Part shown: piece by piece, positions 20,473 to 30,027 of the stretch
How the letters are laid out: each line of letters opens with the position of its first letter
How positions within the stretch are numbered: position 1 is the stretch's first letter
From: Trypanosoma brucei gambiense DAL972
Lineage: Eukaryota > Euglenozoa > Kinetoplastea > Trypanosomatida > Trypanosomatidae
Assembly: GCF_000210295.1 (NCBI RefSeq)
Contig: NC_026743.1
Location: 3,658,001-3,722,000, forward strand
Direction: 5' to 3'
Length of the DNA stretch: 64,000 nucleotides
Program-made: the position numbers and the translations under genes
The notes under the pieces: model-generated
What the model saw: only the letters and a program-made list of their open reading frames with translations
Database searches by the model: none
Told to the model about the DNA's origin: nothing

Positions 20473-21888
20473 ATGGCAATCTGGGCATGTATTGCACGCT
20501 CCGGGTTGGTCGTTTCGAAGATTATAGCATGTTGCGGACTTAGCTACTTCATATCTCACTTTTTCTCTTGGACTGAGAAGAGCGTAGGGGGGTTTGCGGA
20601 TGTCTCGCTCATGATTTTCCTTCCCTCCCTCACCTTTGTGAGCATTACCAAATTTGAAAATGCAGAACGTGCTTACATGTTTCTTTGGGCAGCGATATTT
20701 GCCTGTGTGCCTCGAATATTGGCCCTGGCATCTGCTACACTACTCAGGTGTGCTTACCCAACCAGGTGGCACGGCCTAGTTATGCTGAGCTGCGTCCTGC
20801 AGAACAGTTTCACATTTGGTCTCGGAACACTTTTTATGCTCAAGGGGATTCCATGGTTCACTAATGAAGTAGGAGAGGAGGCGATTGCATTTTTTCTTTG
20901 TTACAGCACCGTCAACTTTCTGGTTTGCTGGCTTACCGCAGAGTTGATTGTGAGGCCTTACGCGAAGGCACCTGTAGCTGTTCTGTCTGCGTGCGCTCAG
21001 GAAAAAGCAGAGGGTTGTGAGAGAGAAATGTCGTGTCGAGGGGAGAAGAACAGATGCGGGATTGTGAAGGATACCGCCACCTCCGATAATCGGCTTCGGA
21101 CAACGCGGGAAACGGGTGCAACGCCTCCACTCTACGCGCCTAAAGGGGAACCAACCCGTGTGTCTGCCAATGAAGCAGGAGAGCAGTGTGCCCCGACCAG
21201 CGGCGGAGGGTCGGATGATGTGATTCACAACAGTGCGTCCTCTTCATGTTTTTCCGTCAAAACGCTCAAACTGGTGCTGGGCGTTATTAGAAAACCGTTG
21301 ATTGTCACCACTGTTATTGCCATTATTGTCAGCATGACACCAATTCGAAGGGTTCTACACGTCCCAGTTCTGGGAACGACGTTGGTTGGGGGCATGAAGT
21401 TGGTGGCTTACGGAACCCTGCCGCTTCATTTTCTTCTGCTGGGCTACGAAGCTGGACGCACATGGAAGGTACATGCGACTACGGCTTCTGAGAGGGCAGA
21501 CGCAGCGCAGGGAGATTCTAGAGATAGCCATGGTGAAGTCTCTGGTTGGGAGACTTCGGCGGGGCGGCGAGATAGCGATGATACACAGATAAAGACTTTT
21601 GTGCTAGCTTTCGCTTTGGCCTTCAATGCACACGTCGTAGTACCTCTGTTGTGCTTCCTCATTATATTAGCATTCAAAACGTATGATCTCATACCAACAT
21701 CTAAGAGTTTCCTTCTCGCCATTTTTGTTGGTTCGTGTGCCCCTTCTGCCATTGATCCCTTCCTTATTTGCTCCAACAACGCCTTGCTGCCGCTTGCTTA
21801 CTCAAAGATTATGCATGTGATGGTTCTCAGCGGTGGTTTAACTACATTTGCGTGGCTTTCGGTTTATTTGTGCGTCTTGGAGGAATAA
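20473..21888 (+). CDS. PIN/auxin-efflux-type membrane carrier
   Basis: The 471-residue protein has two hydrophobic halves separated by a polar loop (about residues 165-255), the layout of the auxin efflux carrier/PILS family (bile-acid/auxin transporter fold). The N-terminal half carries LMIFLPSLTFVSITKFENAE (about 46-65) and VLQNSFTFGLGTLF (about 112-125), which resemble family blocks with conserved Pro and Asn. The C-terminal half ends with FVGSCAPSAIDPFLICSN and a last helix. I count about ten membrane helices. A second polar loop (about 340-375) splits the last helices. In eukaryotes this fold moves organic acids or hormone-like anions. Substrate and membrane cannot be inferred. Family assignment is by pattern and moderately sure. 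Confidence 0.72.
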   Translation: MAIWACIARSGLVVSKIIACCGLSYFISHFFSWTEKSVGGFADVSLMIFLPSLTFVSITKFENAERAYMFLWAAIFACVPRILALASATLLRCAYPTRWHGLVMLSCVLQNSFTFGLGTLFMLKGIPWFTNEVGEEAIAFFLCYSTVNFLVCWLTAELIVRPYAKAPVAVLSACAQEKAEGCEREMSCRGEKNRCGIVKDTATSDNRLRTTRETGATPPLYAPKGEPTRVSANEAGEQCAPTSGGGSDDVIHNSASSSCFSVKTLKLVLGVIRKPLIVTTVIAIIVSMTPIRRVLHVPVLGTTLVGGMKLVAYGTLPLHFLLLGYEAGRTWKVHATTASERADAAQGDSRDSHGEVSGWETSAGRRDSDDTQIKTFVLAFALAFNAHVVVPLLCFLIILAFKTYDLIPTSKSFLLAIFVGSCAPSAIDPFLICSNNALLPLAYSKIMHVMVLSGGLTTFAWLSVYLCVLEE

Positions 21889-22525
21889 AAAGGAGAGGTC
21901 AAGTGAAGAAGCGTTTTTGTCTCATACATGCATACACGAGCACCGCAGGCACAGCCGCCATTGGTGATACGGGGGGGGGGGCCGTTGTTATGCATTGCCA
22001 CAGAGCAAATTTTTGGTTTTACTCCCCCTTTAAAAAAAAAAAAACTGTTGTTGAACACGAGGGGAATGTGTTATCCAATTTAGCGTTACGACAGTCATCG
22101 CGATCCATATGTGAGCATTTTTAAGCGTGTTCGCGTCCGCCACTATCCGAGGTCGACATACGCACGGCGTTTGTGATCACGTCTTTGCACTTTTTGCGGC
22201 TTAACTACTGTTGTTGTTTGTTTGTTTGTTTTTCGCGCGATGGCCCACACCACCCCGATACACCTATGAGACTCTTCCGTCTCCCTTGTGTTGTTTTATT
22301 GCTTTCTTGCACAATGCACCTTCAGTCGGCTGGCACATCAGTGACAGCAAGTGTACAGGGCTGGGCACCACACCGCACTGATCTTGTTTGAAGCGCAGCT
22401 TAAGTTACCTGGAGGGCCAGTGGAAATTGGTTATTTCTCTCATACATCCCCATCCCCTTGTTTGAACGGGTTCGTAGGCGCGGGTGGGACGAAGCCGCTC
22501 CACATCACATTAGAAGCCGTTCAGT
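21889..22525 (+). other. Intergenic region with G11 and A13 runs
   Basis: No gene is called. G11 lies at 21971-21981 and A13 at 22032-22044, and a TTTG microsatellite sits around 22214-22231. A short frame beginning at ATG 22266 would encode a signal-peptide-like 41-mer that ends before the GMD start; I treat it as a chance or upstream frame. Confidence 0.55.
22271..22325 (+). promoter_or_regulatory. Putative trans-splice acceptor for GMD
   Basis: A pyrimidine-rich run (22271-22310) is followed by the trinucleotide CAG at 22323-22325. It lies 200 bases ahead of the ATG at 22526. Confidence 0.45.
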
Positions 22526-23614
22526 ATGTCAGCACGTCGACTGGCTCTCATTACGGGGATCACTGGGCAAGACGGCTCGTACCTTGCGGAGCTTCTCCTT
22601 AAGAAAGGCTATGACGTGCACGGCATTGTGCGACGTTCCTCCTCATTGAATACCGGCCGTATCGACCACCTTGTGGGTAACGCGCATTTGCATCTGCATT
22701 ACGGAGATATGACGGACGGTGCGGGGTTACATCAGATCGTTTCTAGGGTTAAACCTCATGAAGTGTACAATCTTGCAGCACAGTCGCATGTAAAGATCTC
22801 TTTTGAGACTCCAGTTTACACTGGAGAGACGGATGCACTGGGTACGGCAAAGATCCTCGAGGCTATACGTTCCACCGGCTTAGAGAAAACATGCAGATTT
22901 TATCAGGCTAGTAGTAGTGAATTGTATGGAAATGTCCAAGAGGCCCCGCAGACGGAAAGGACCCCATTTTATCCACGGAGCCCGTACGCTGTGGCCAAAC
23001 TGTATTCACATTGGATTACTGTAAACTATCGTGAGTCGTATGATATGTTTGCCTCCAACGGAATACTGTTCAACCATGAGTCCCCACGTCGAGGCGAAGC
23101 GTTTGTCACAAAGAAAATCGTTCGGGCTGCGGTGCGCATAACGAAGGGTATGCAAAAGGAGTTGTTTTTGGGTAATGTAAATGCGGTGCGGGACTGGGGT
23201 CATGCAAAAGACTACGTACATGGCATGTGGCTCATCCTACAGGCAGATAAGCCAGATGATTGGGTGTTAGCTACTGGCAAGCAGCACAGTGTGAAAGAGT
23301 TCTGCAACCTCGCATTTCAGCGGTTAGGTGTCAACCTGGCGTGGGCGGGTAGCGGGCTAGATGAGATAGCATATGATAGAGGCTGCGCGCTGAGGACCCC
23401 CATCGTTCGCATTGACTCGAGGCTCTTTCGTCCTGCTGAGGTGGAAACGCTTGTCGGCAACCCTGAGAAGGCTGCACGTGAACTGGGTTGGAAAATTACC
23501 TACAGTTTTGAGCAGCTTGTGGAAGATATGGTGGAAGCGGAGTTGCGCGAAATGGACGGCAACAAAGGGTGTGAACGCTTGGCAGGGAAGTGCATTACCG
23601 CCGAAACCAGCTGA
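22526..23614 (+). CDS. GMD: GDP-mannose 4,6-dehydratase
   Basis: This 362-residue short-chain dehydrogenase/reductase matches GMD along its length. It converts GDP-mannose to GDP-4-keto-6-deoxymannose, the first step to GDP-fucose. The NADP-binding motif TGITGQDG is at 10-17, and GIVRRSS at 33-39 fits the NADP-specific loop. The catalytic residues are visible as Ser-Ser-Ser-Glu (129-132, Glu132) and Tyr154-x3-Lys158 in SPYAVAKLY. The [15 protein letters not shown] block (about 184-198) and [10 protein letters not shown] (about 220-229) are GMD hallmarks. There is no signal peptide, so it should be cytosolic. An in-frame stop 13 bases upstream (22511) fixes the ATG at 22526. The partner epimerase/reductase is not in this window. 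Confidence 0.97.
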   Translation: MSARRLALITGITGQDGSYLAELLLKKGYDVHGIVRRSSSLNTGRIDHLVGNAHLHLHYGDMTDGAGLHQIVSRVKPHEVYNLAAQSHVKISFETPVYTGETDALGTAKILEAIRSTGLEKTCRFYQASSSELYGNVQEAPQTERTPFYPRSPYAVAKLYSHWITVNYRESYDMFASNGILFNHESPRRGEAFVTKKIVRAAVRITKGMQKELFLGNVNAVRDWGHAKDYVHGMWLILQADKPDDWVLATGKQHSVKEFCNLAFQRLGVNLAWAGSGLDEIAYDRGCALRTPIVRIDSRLFRPAEVETLVGNPEKAARELGWKITYSFEQLVEDMVEAELREMDGNKGCERLAGKCITAETS

Positions 23615-24585
23615 GTGTTGAGCGGGGCAATATTACCTCCGTTTTGTACTCTCCGTTATGTTTTGCCCCGCTCAACTCCCTGTTTCACCATCGGCATACT
23701 TCTGGCACAATATCACGTGATACCATTGTTGTTGTTTTCCAAACGTTCTTACGAACCGTATGATAGGCACCCGTCACCGGTTAACGAGACCCGATGCGCC
23801 ACAAACGACGGGAATGCATGGTAGACTTGAGAACTCTTTGACCACTGTAGAAGTAGCACCAAACGAACAATAAAAAGGGGCTATCGGCACACGCCTTGCC
23901 CACGCTTACTTGTGTTACTAAAGCGTGTGATTAGGAGGGGCCCTGCGTCACCTTTTGACCATCATTTCAACATTTCTGTTGTTGACTTTAGTTTGATTCG
24001 CTAACACGTCAGTTCTCTCAAATTGTCGGACACGAGCCAACACGCACAAGCGCCCGTTTGTATTACCACGCTGATATTACTATCGCTACAAACTATGCTC
24101 CGCTTCTCAATGTTTTTGGTTCATCGTTCATTCATTTACTCAAGCCTTCATCTGTTTTTTTTTAACGTACGCACATCAGTATGTTCAGGAGGAGCAATGG
24201 GAACAGAAATTTGGGTGCGCTTGGCATTCGTAGCCGGGTGGCGTGCTTGGGGAGTTCGGCAGCTTGCGAGGTGGGAAAAAGATATAAAGTCGTGATTTTG
24301 GTTTTTTTTTTTTTTAATGGGGGGATGATACACGGGTAAACACGCAATTTCTGGAGTAAGCTGAGTTACGCACTCGCACTTCCGTCACTTCTGGTGCGTT
24401 ACTGACACATTTGCATCGCTTTTGCGAATAGTATGTAATGCCTGCACACTCCCTGTTCATTGCCACAACCTTTCCCATCATACTTATTTCCATGTGTTCG
24501 TGGAAATGAATGGATTGCTACGTAAAAATATAATGCACTATCACTAGAATGCGTAGGAGTGGCGTGCGTGCGAGTCTTTGACAGT
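23615..24585 (+). other. Intergenic region
   Basis: No gene is supported. T runs lie around 24151-24163 and 24301-24316. A 90-codon frame at 24023-24295 has no recognisable feature. Upstream pyrimidine tracts at about 24100-24165 may be part of a splice signal. Confidence 0.55.
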
Positions 24586-25299
24586 ATGCATGGAGTTGAA
24601 GTATCAGCGGAGAATCAACTGCGTCAAGTAAAGAGCGACATTGCTCTGCTCAACCATTACCTTACCCAGGCTGAAAAGGGTCATGAAATGCCATGCGAAG
24701 AGCTGAATGAGCGTATAGAAAGGACACAGAGGATCCTCCGTAGTCTTTCAGATGGTCGAGTAGATTACCAACTTGATTCCGTTAGTGGTGGTGTTGGCGC
24801 CCCCTCTTTATTGCAGGGCACAGTACCTCACACACGGGTAGTGGGGAAGCAAGGAGTGAGTAACCTGCAACGCCGCACGGCCCAACAACTTCTCTCTGAG
24901 CTGAGTCTTATTGAGTCTTCACTACAACGCTTGAACCACAAGGCAGAAAAGCGTAACATGTATTTGTCCGAAGTAGATCAGCTCATGGGCTCCCTACGAA
25001 ACAATGGAACTCATGATGACGTCTCGGCACTTCAGCACGCTGAGCGAGAGCGCGCATCTCTCCAGTACGCTCGAGCCAGAGTCCAGGCGATGATCAATGA
25101 GAGTAATTCTGTGATGAAAGCTCTTCAGGATCAGGGAAGGAGTTTGGAGTCAACCGACAGCAGAGTTGCGGATATTTTGGAGTCCCTTGGTGTCTCTAAC
25201 TCAACTACTCTACAAATCCTGCGGCGCAATAAAGTTGATGCATGGCTTGTATATGGCGGTATTGCACTCACGTTGCTGTTTATCTATCTGATATGGTAG
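24586..25299 (+). CDS. Qb-SNARE, membrin/Bos1/GOSR2-like
   Basis: With the ATG at 24586 the product has 237 residues, typical for this family. The frame is open nine codons further upstream but only to a GTG. An N-terminal helical region leads into a SNARE motif at about residues 155-215. Its distal part (ALQDQGRSLESTDSRVADIL followed by ESLGVSNSTTLQILRRNKVD) lines up with membrin, whose equivalent reads LRDQ...LGLSN...IEKR. A single C-terminal hydrophobic helix (WLVYGGIALTLLFIYLIW) ends the protein. Membrin acts as the Qb-SNARE in ER-to-Golgi and intra-Golgi fusion. GOS28, the neighbouring Qb family, is the main alternative, but the LGVSN block favours membrin. Confidence 0.82.
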   Translation: MHGVEVSAENQLRQVKSDIALLNHYLTQAEKGHEMPCEELNERIERTQRILRSLSDGRVDYQLDSVSGGVGAPSLLQGTVPHTRVVGKQGVSNLQRRTAQQLLSELSLIESSLQRLNHKAEKRNMYLSEVDQLMGSLRNNGTHDDVSALQHAERERASLQYARARVQAMINESNSVMKALQDQGRSLESTDSRVADILESLGVSNSTTLQILRRNKVDAWLVYGGIALTLLFIYLIW

Positions 25300-26049
25300 G
25301 AGAAGTGAAGTTTAGGGGGCAGATGTCTATTCTTCCCTTCCCCTTCATCGAAGTGGGTGGCAGGGTTGAGTTCTGTTTATCCTCTCAGTGGAATTATTAA
25401 TATTTAGATGTGCGGCGATCCGACCGTATGGCTGCTCCGTTTGCGCTTGGGAAAGTTGGATGACAATGGGAGTGACATAACGTGGACGATATTTTTGCTG
25501 GCTCCTTACATATTCTCACGGTGAGCAACGGACGGGTGGTGGTGGCTGGAGGTGACATCTGTAACACGCCTCCACTCAGATAATGAGAATAACAAAACTA
25601 ACTGTGCTTCTTTCTAGCGGTGACGCTCTGTACTGTTCTTTGCTCGGTTTGTTTGATATCCATTGGTTTGTATTTGCTGGTTAATTTTTCCGACAGCGCC
25701 TTACACACTTGGTTTGTGATTTGTCCTCTCAAAACTTCTCTCCTCTGCGTGGCCCCTCCACACAGCCTTTTGAGTGGGTTCATCGAGCATCCGGGATAGC
25801 GTACACCGTAGAATGTTTTTGAGTGAATTCATCTATCGAACAGGGTAACGAATACACCGCTTCGTAGACACAAGGATATATATACACGTATTTGCACACT
25901 TCTACTTGATTGAGGAAACCGCAGGCTATTATTTTCAACTCTCCCTCTCTACTACCTTTCATCAACAGTTTTGCGACCCCGCAGTTGATAAGGAGGTAGA
26001 GGTTCGCGGACAGACAGTAGGGGATTCATACGACCTGTGTTTGTTGTAG
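25300..26049 (+). other. Intergenic region
   Basis: I see no gene, long repeat or strong homopolymer. A short pyrimidine-rich segment at about 25935-25962 is followed by AG-poor sequence up to the next start and may be the splice signal. Confidence 0.55.
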
Positions 26050-26808
26050 ATGAACTTGGGTCAAGTGCCCCGCCCAAGGGATGAGCCCGAGCCCTTTAAC
26101 GATTTTGAGCCCCGTCGCAAGTGCTCCATATGCTGCGGTCTTCGGTGCGCTGCTGTAACTGGAGGTGCACTCTTTCTGATCGTGCTCCCATGTAATCTTA
26201 TCATGATTCGTGGACGTATATTTGATGGGCGCGGCTTCATTGGTTTTGCGGACCGGCACCTTCTCGTGCCGTTGCCATTTGCGGCTATTACTTTTACACA
26301 TCAAATCATTCAATCGGAAGCGTTATGGAGCAAAAACAGAAAAACTCTGTGGCAGGTAAACACGCAATCTGCGGGGCTTAACATTTTGTTGTGGAGTATA
26401 CTCACAGTTGCTTGCACAGCTGTCTCCCGGCGTCAGGGTCCACGCTGGAGCCGCAGCTATCGCCTGCTGTTGTGGGATTACCGCCGAACTCGTCGGTGCT
26501 GTGCGAACAGATATTTACCCACTGCGTTTGGTCGTATAAGTGCAGACTTAGATTGGTACAACGTTTTGTGGACGGTGAGTGTCTATCATGTGTTGTGGGG
26601 GATGTTTGCCGTCATGGTGGAGCGGGGATTCGGGGCGCATTATGCAATGTTTTATCGCGATTGGCCTTATAGTCGCTGGTGCTCCCCACGCTGGCGGGAG
26701 TGGAGAGAATTGGAGGCAATGAAGTACATTAATACGGAGCAGGTTGTAGCGCCCAGTCGTTGGGGATCTTTCATTACCAATGATCGCTGGCGTTCAAGCA
26801 GCGTTTAA
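26050..26808 (+). CDS. Multi-pass membrane protein of unknown function
   Basis: I do not recognise this 252-residue protein. It starts with a Pro/Asp/Glu-rich cytosolic-looking segment, then a CSICCGLRC cysteine cluster (about 25-33) directly before the first membrane helix (about 34-53). A weak second helix (about 69-88), a third (about 106-124, LNILLWSILTVACTAV) and a fourth (about 174-192, VLWTVSVYHVLWGMFAVMV) follow. The loops are rich in Arg and Trp. The cysteines could be palmitoylated (inference). There is no enzyme motif. The ATG at 26050 comes after an in-frame stop at 26047, so the start is firm. Confidence 0.75.
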   Translation: MNLGQVPRPRDEPEPFNDFEPRRKCSICCGLRCAAVTGGALFLIVLPCNLIMIRGRIFDGRGFIGFADRHLLVPLPFAAITFTHQIIQSEALWSKNRKTLWQVNTQSAGLNILLWSILTVACTAVSRRQGPRWSRSYRLLLWDYRRTRRCCANRYLPTAFGRISADLDWYNVLWTVSVYHVLWGMFAVMVERGFGAHYAMFYRDWPYSRWCSPRWREWRELEAMKYINTEQVVAPSRWGSFITNDRWRSSSV

Positions 26809-27303
26809 CTTCATCTGGTTCTTGTGGTGAGGGAAAGAAGTGTGGGCGCGATATGAAAGTAAACACATTTATATTTGCATAGAGAAGGTCGCATGGTATG
26901 GTGCGGATCCTCCTTTTGCTACTCGCACCCCCAACAAACTCCTAAATTTGGTTAAGGGTGCTCCCAAAACTTTCGTTATAAGCAAGGAGTTCTAACAACA
27001 TATTTAAGCTAATGGGTGTGGGGCTTTCTTGTACTCGTTAAATGGGATTGAACTATTTGCAAACCTTTCCGGGCTTTTGTAGATTATTATTTTTAATAAA
27101 CTCTTCACCATTCCACCTATTCATGCGTATGCCTCCACTCCCACTAAGTCACTCTGCACACATATCAAGTGTGAACAAGAGTACAAAACGGGAGCAATAA
27201 AAGAGAAACAACAACGCTTTTTATTGTTAATAACACAGTTAAGGTAAGTCAGTTGTAAGCTAAGAAGTAGAGCAGACACACAACACTACCCTTTACTGGG
27301 ATA
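26809..27303 (+). other. Intergenic region
   Basis: No gene is seen. The stretch is AT-rich, and a loose pyrimidine tract at 27100-27143 followed by AG may guide splicing of the SRP72 mRNA. Confidence 0.55.
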
Positions 27304-29334
27304 ATGAGTGATGTGAGTAAGTTCGTGAGGCAACTGGAGCGGTTGGTTGAAACCGGGGCGGAACCGTCAAAGATTCTCCCCGCCATTGACAAGATACTCT
27401 TTGTGGGATCAAAAAATACATTTGCGCTACGTTGCAAGGTGGTATGTCTGCTTCATCAAGACAAGCACGCGGCCGCGCTAGCTACACTTGAACAGTTGGC
27501 TGCGACCGATCCATCATTAGGCAACAAGTCGCAAGAGTACGCATTCCACAAAGCCTATTGCCACTATAGGTTACTTGATGACAGGCAGGCACAAATGGTT
27601 CTCAGACGCGCCCCGCACACGGCAAATCACGTGCCTTCACAACATTTGCTTGCTCAAGCACACTACCGCCTAGAAGAATTCGAAGAAGCCGCTAACATAT
27701 ACGAGGAACTTCTTAAAAATGAAAGATTCCGTGACGAGCAGGAAAAGGCGGAATTGCTCACAAACTATACTGCCGCCTGCACAGCGATGGACGTTCAGCG
27801 GACACAGGCAATTGTCCGCTCCGCTGATGTTAAAAATGCGGATATGTTGTATAACGTAGCTACAGCGCAGCTTGAGGTGCAGGACTATGCTGCTGCCACA
27901 CAGACGCTAAAGCAAGCGGAGATGGTGTGCGCTCGAGCACACCCGGAAAGCCAACTGCGATCCTTCGAAGATGTGTGCTCGAAGGTTGATGACGAGCTCC
28001 GCGCATTATTAGATGCGAAGGGATCACCGGAGCGCGCGTTCTTCGACGACGTGGCCAACATATGGGTGCAGATGGCATTTGTGCACCATGCTATCCACCA
28101 TGAGGAGAAGGCAGCGGCGCTGCTAACCTTTGTCCTGAAGTATCGTCCCCCATCGGAGGTGACTCTAGCCGTCGCCTCCATTAACTGGGCGGCTATTCAG
28201 CGTCACAAAGATTTCTTCGACACCTACCGAAAACTGAAGTCAGCTCAAAACCCAGCAGTGAATAATCGCCTAACATCACGTCAGCGGTTGCTGGTCCACT
28301 ACAACATTGCGATGCTGCTACTGAACACAGGAAACTTTACAAGATTCAAGCGGCAGGTGGAGTTGGTTGCTAGTGATTACCCTGATGCAGACCTCACACA
28401 TGCACTAAAACTCGCTCTGGCAGTCGGTGAGACAAAGAAGAAGAAACAGTCCGGGGACAAAACAGTGAGCGAGTACTTGGACAACTACAAAAAGAGCGTC
28501 GCAGCGCAACAGCAGCAGCAACAGCGAAAGCCCGCGGTGGGACGAATGCTTCCTCTCATTGCAGCGCAGATATTCCTTGATAACAGCGACTTGGAACGTG
28601 CCATCGAGTCACTTTCCTCCGCCGCTGATGATATACAGCGGAGGCCGTGCACCCTCATGACGCTGTTCACGTGGAAGGTGCAATTGGGTGACATTTCTGG
28701 TGGAAAGCAACTTCTGAAAGAGTATGCTAGGGTTGCAATGAAGAATGTAGATGCCGTCAAGACCATCACATTATGGGCTGTACGGTTCCTATCCGCTAGG
28801 GGGCTGTATGCCGATGGTGTCGATGTCATTCAGGACGCACAAAGGGTTGCGGAAGCACTCCAGCAGGACAGGGAAGTGCTCGCCCTCATGGCACTCTGTC
28901 TTTCGTATTATGACATGCAGGCCGCTCGTTCTTGCATCGCGGGTATACCTGATGCTGACAATAAAACAGGCGCACCGTCAGGCAAGATAACTTCTTCATT
29001 CATTAAAGGGCTCGAAGCTCAACAACCTTCGCGGCAGCGGATTGAATCCTTTGGGTATCGGCGAGTGGTTGAGGATGACGAGGAGGGCGAGGGTGGACCG
29101 AAGGCGAAACGAGCGGGTCGCAGGGCGCGTCCAATGCGTAGGCCGCCAAAGAATGCGGAGAGCCGAATTGACCCGGAACGATGGATTCCAATGTCACACC
29201 GCTCGTACATAAAGGACTTGCCAGAGCGCAGGAAGCGGGAGCTGAAGCGCCTACGCGCCATCGAGCAGGAACAAAAGCGGCGGCTTGCGGAAAAGAGGAA
29301 AGTGGCTACGGCCACAGCAGACCCGTCGTCGTAG
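27304..29334 (+). CDS. SRP72: Signal recognition particle subunit SRP72
   Basis: The 676-residue protein has the SRP72 plan. An N-terminal array of helical TPR-like repeats covers roughly residues 1-560 (for example HLLAQAHYRLEEFEEAANIY near 115-135). A short basic C-terminus carries the SRP72 RNA-binding signature RIDPERWIPMSHRSY at about 621-635, equivalent to DPERWLPMRERSYY in other eukaryotes. The tail is Lys/Arg-rich. SRP72 binds 7SL RNA with SRP68 and is needed for co-translational targeting to the ER. An alanine/glutamine-rich insert (about 400-408) is a local low-complexity expansion. The ATG at 27304 begins a typical helical N-terminus. Confidence 0.92.
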   Translation: MSDVSKFVRQLERLVETGAEPSKILPAIDKILFVGSKNTFALRCKVVCLLHQDKHAAALATLEQLAATDPSLGNKSQEYAFHKAYCHYRLLDDRQAQMVLRRAPHTANHVPSQHLLAQAHYRLEEFEEAANIYEELLKNERFRDEQEKAELLTNYTAACTAMDVQRTQAIVRSADVKNADMLYNVATAQLEVQDYAAATQTLKQAEMVCARAHPESQLRSFEDVCSKVDDELRALLDAKGSPERAFFDDVANIWVQMAFVHHAIHHEEKAAALLTFVLKYRPPSEVTLAVASINWAAIQRHKDFFDTYRKLKSAQNPAVNNRLTSRQRLLVHYNIAMLLLNTGNFTRFKRQVELVASDYPDADLTHALKLALAVGETKKKKQSGDKTVSEYLDNYKKSVAAQQQQQQRKPAVGRMLPLIAAQIFLDNSDLERAIESLSSAADDIQRRPCTLMTLFTWKVQLGDISGGKQLLKEYARVAMKNVDAVKTITLWAVRFLSARGLYADGVDVIQDAQRVAEALQQDREVLALMALCLSYYDMQAARSCIAGIPDADNKTGAPSGKITSSFIKGLEAQQPSRQRIESFGYRRVVEDDEEGEGGPKAKRAGRRARPMRRPPKNAESRIDPERWIPMSHRSYIKDLPERRKRELKRLRAIEQEQKRRLAEKRKVATATADPSS

Positions 29335-30027
29335 CGAACCCTCACCCTCCCTCCACGGGGAAACAGCAGTGGGGAAACTCAGGTAAAAAGCGTAAACCCC
29401 GGAATTGTCACACAGTGTGGTGATGGCATTGCTGTTACGGGAGTGTTGGAGTCTTTGAGTCGTCGCATTAAAACATTCCATGACGTGGCTTTGTGTGTCT
29501 GCATTCAAATGGAAATGAACTAAAATAAAACAAGTGTGGTAAGAGGAAGAAGCGGTGTGTTTATGAAGTGGGGAATGAAGGAGCAGAGCGGAAGTGCGGA
29601 GGAATGAATGGAGCAACTTGCGTCTTCTTATAATCTTTTGTACTACCGTCACTTGCCAAACCTCGAATAACCATCTACAAGCGGAAGAAGAAAAACGAAG
29701 CGGTTTAAGGGGCTCACACGGTAGTTTTTGACTTTATTCCGCATGGTGGTAGTTTCGCTTTCCCTATTTCACTACTGTCATTATTTTGTATTACCGCTTG
29801 CAATTTGTCTAGTCGAGTGAACTGGTAGTATTTTCTTGGAATTTTCTCTGATTTTTTTTTTTACTGTGGAAAAGAATTGGAAAGGTGAGACGAAAGGTAA
29901 AATTATAAAAAGGGGGAAAGTACACTCACCATACATACAAGGTGGCAAGGAAAAGATTTTATTTCTAATAACTAAATAATTAAGCGTTTGGCCCTCGCTA
30001 AAATATTAAAAATATATATTATATCCG
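29335..30027 (+). other. Intergenic region
   Basis: No gene is seen. A T run at about 29852-29862 within a pyrimidine-rich context, followed by AG at 29873-29874, is a candidate splice acceptor for the ABC ATPase gene. The last 30 bases before the ATG are almost pure A/T. Confidence 0.55.

Noticed and set aside
22173..22391. 72-codon frame with a signal-peptide-like start upstream of GMD
   Set aside because: The frame lies in the probable 5' UTR, overlaps the splice acceptor signal and has no conserved feature; hydrophobic residues come from pyrimidine-rich sequence.
24586..25299. GOS28 identity for the SNARE
   Set aside because: The end of the SNARE motif, LGVSN followed by a basic pair and the membrane helix, fits membrin/Bos1 better than GOS28.
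28485..28829. Minus-strand frame opposite SRP72 with a Cys run
   Set aside because: It reflects the reverse complement of the CAG-rich insert in SRP72.
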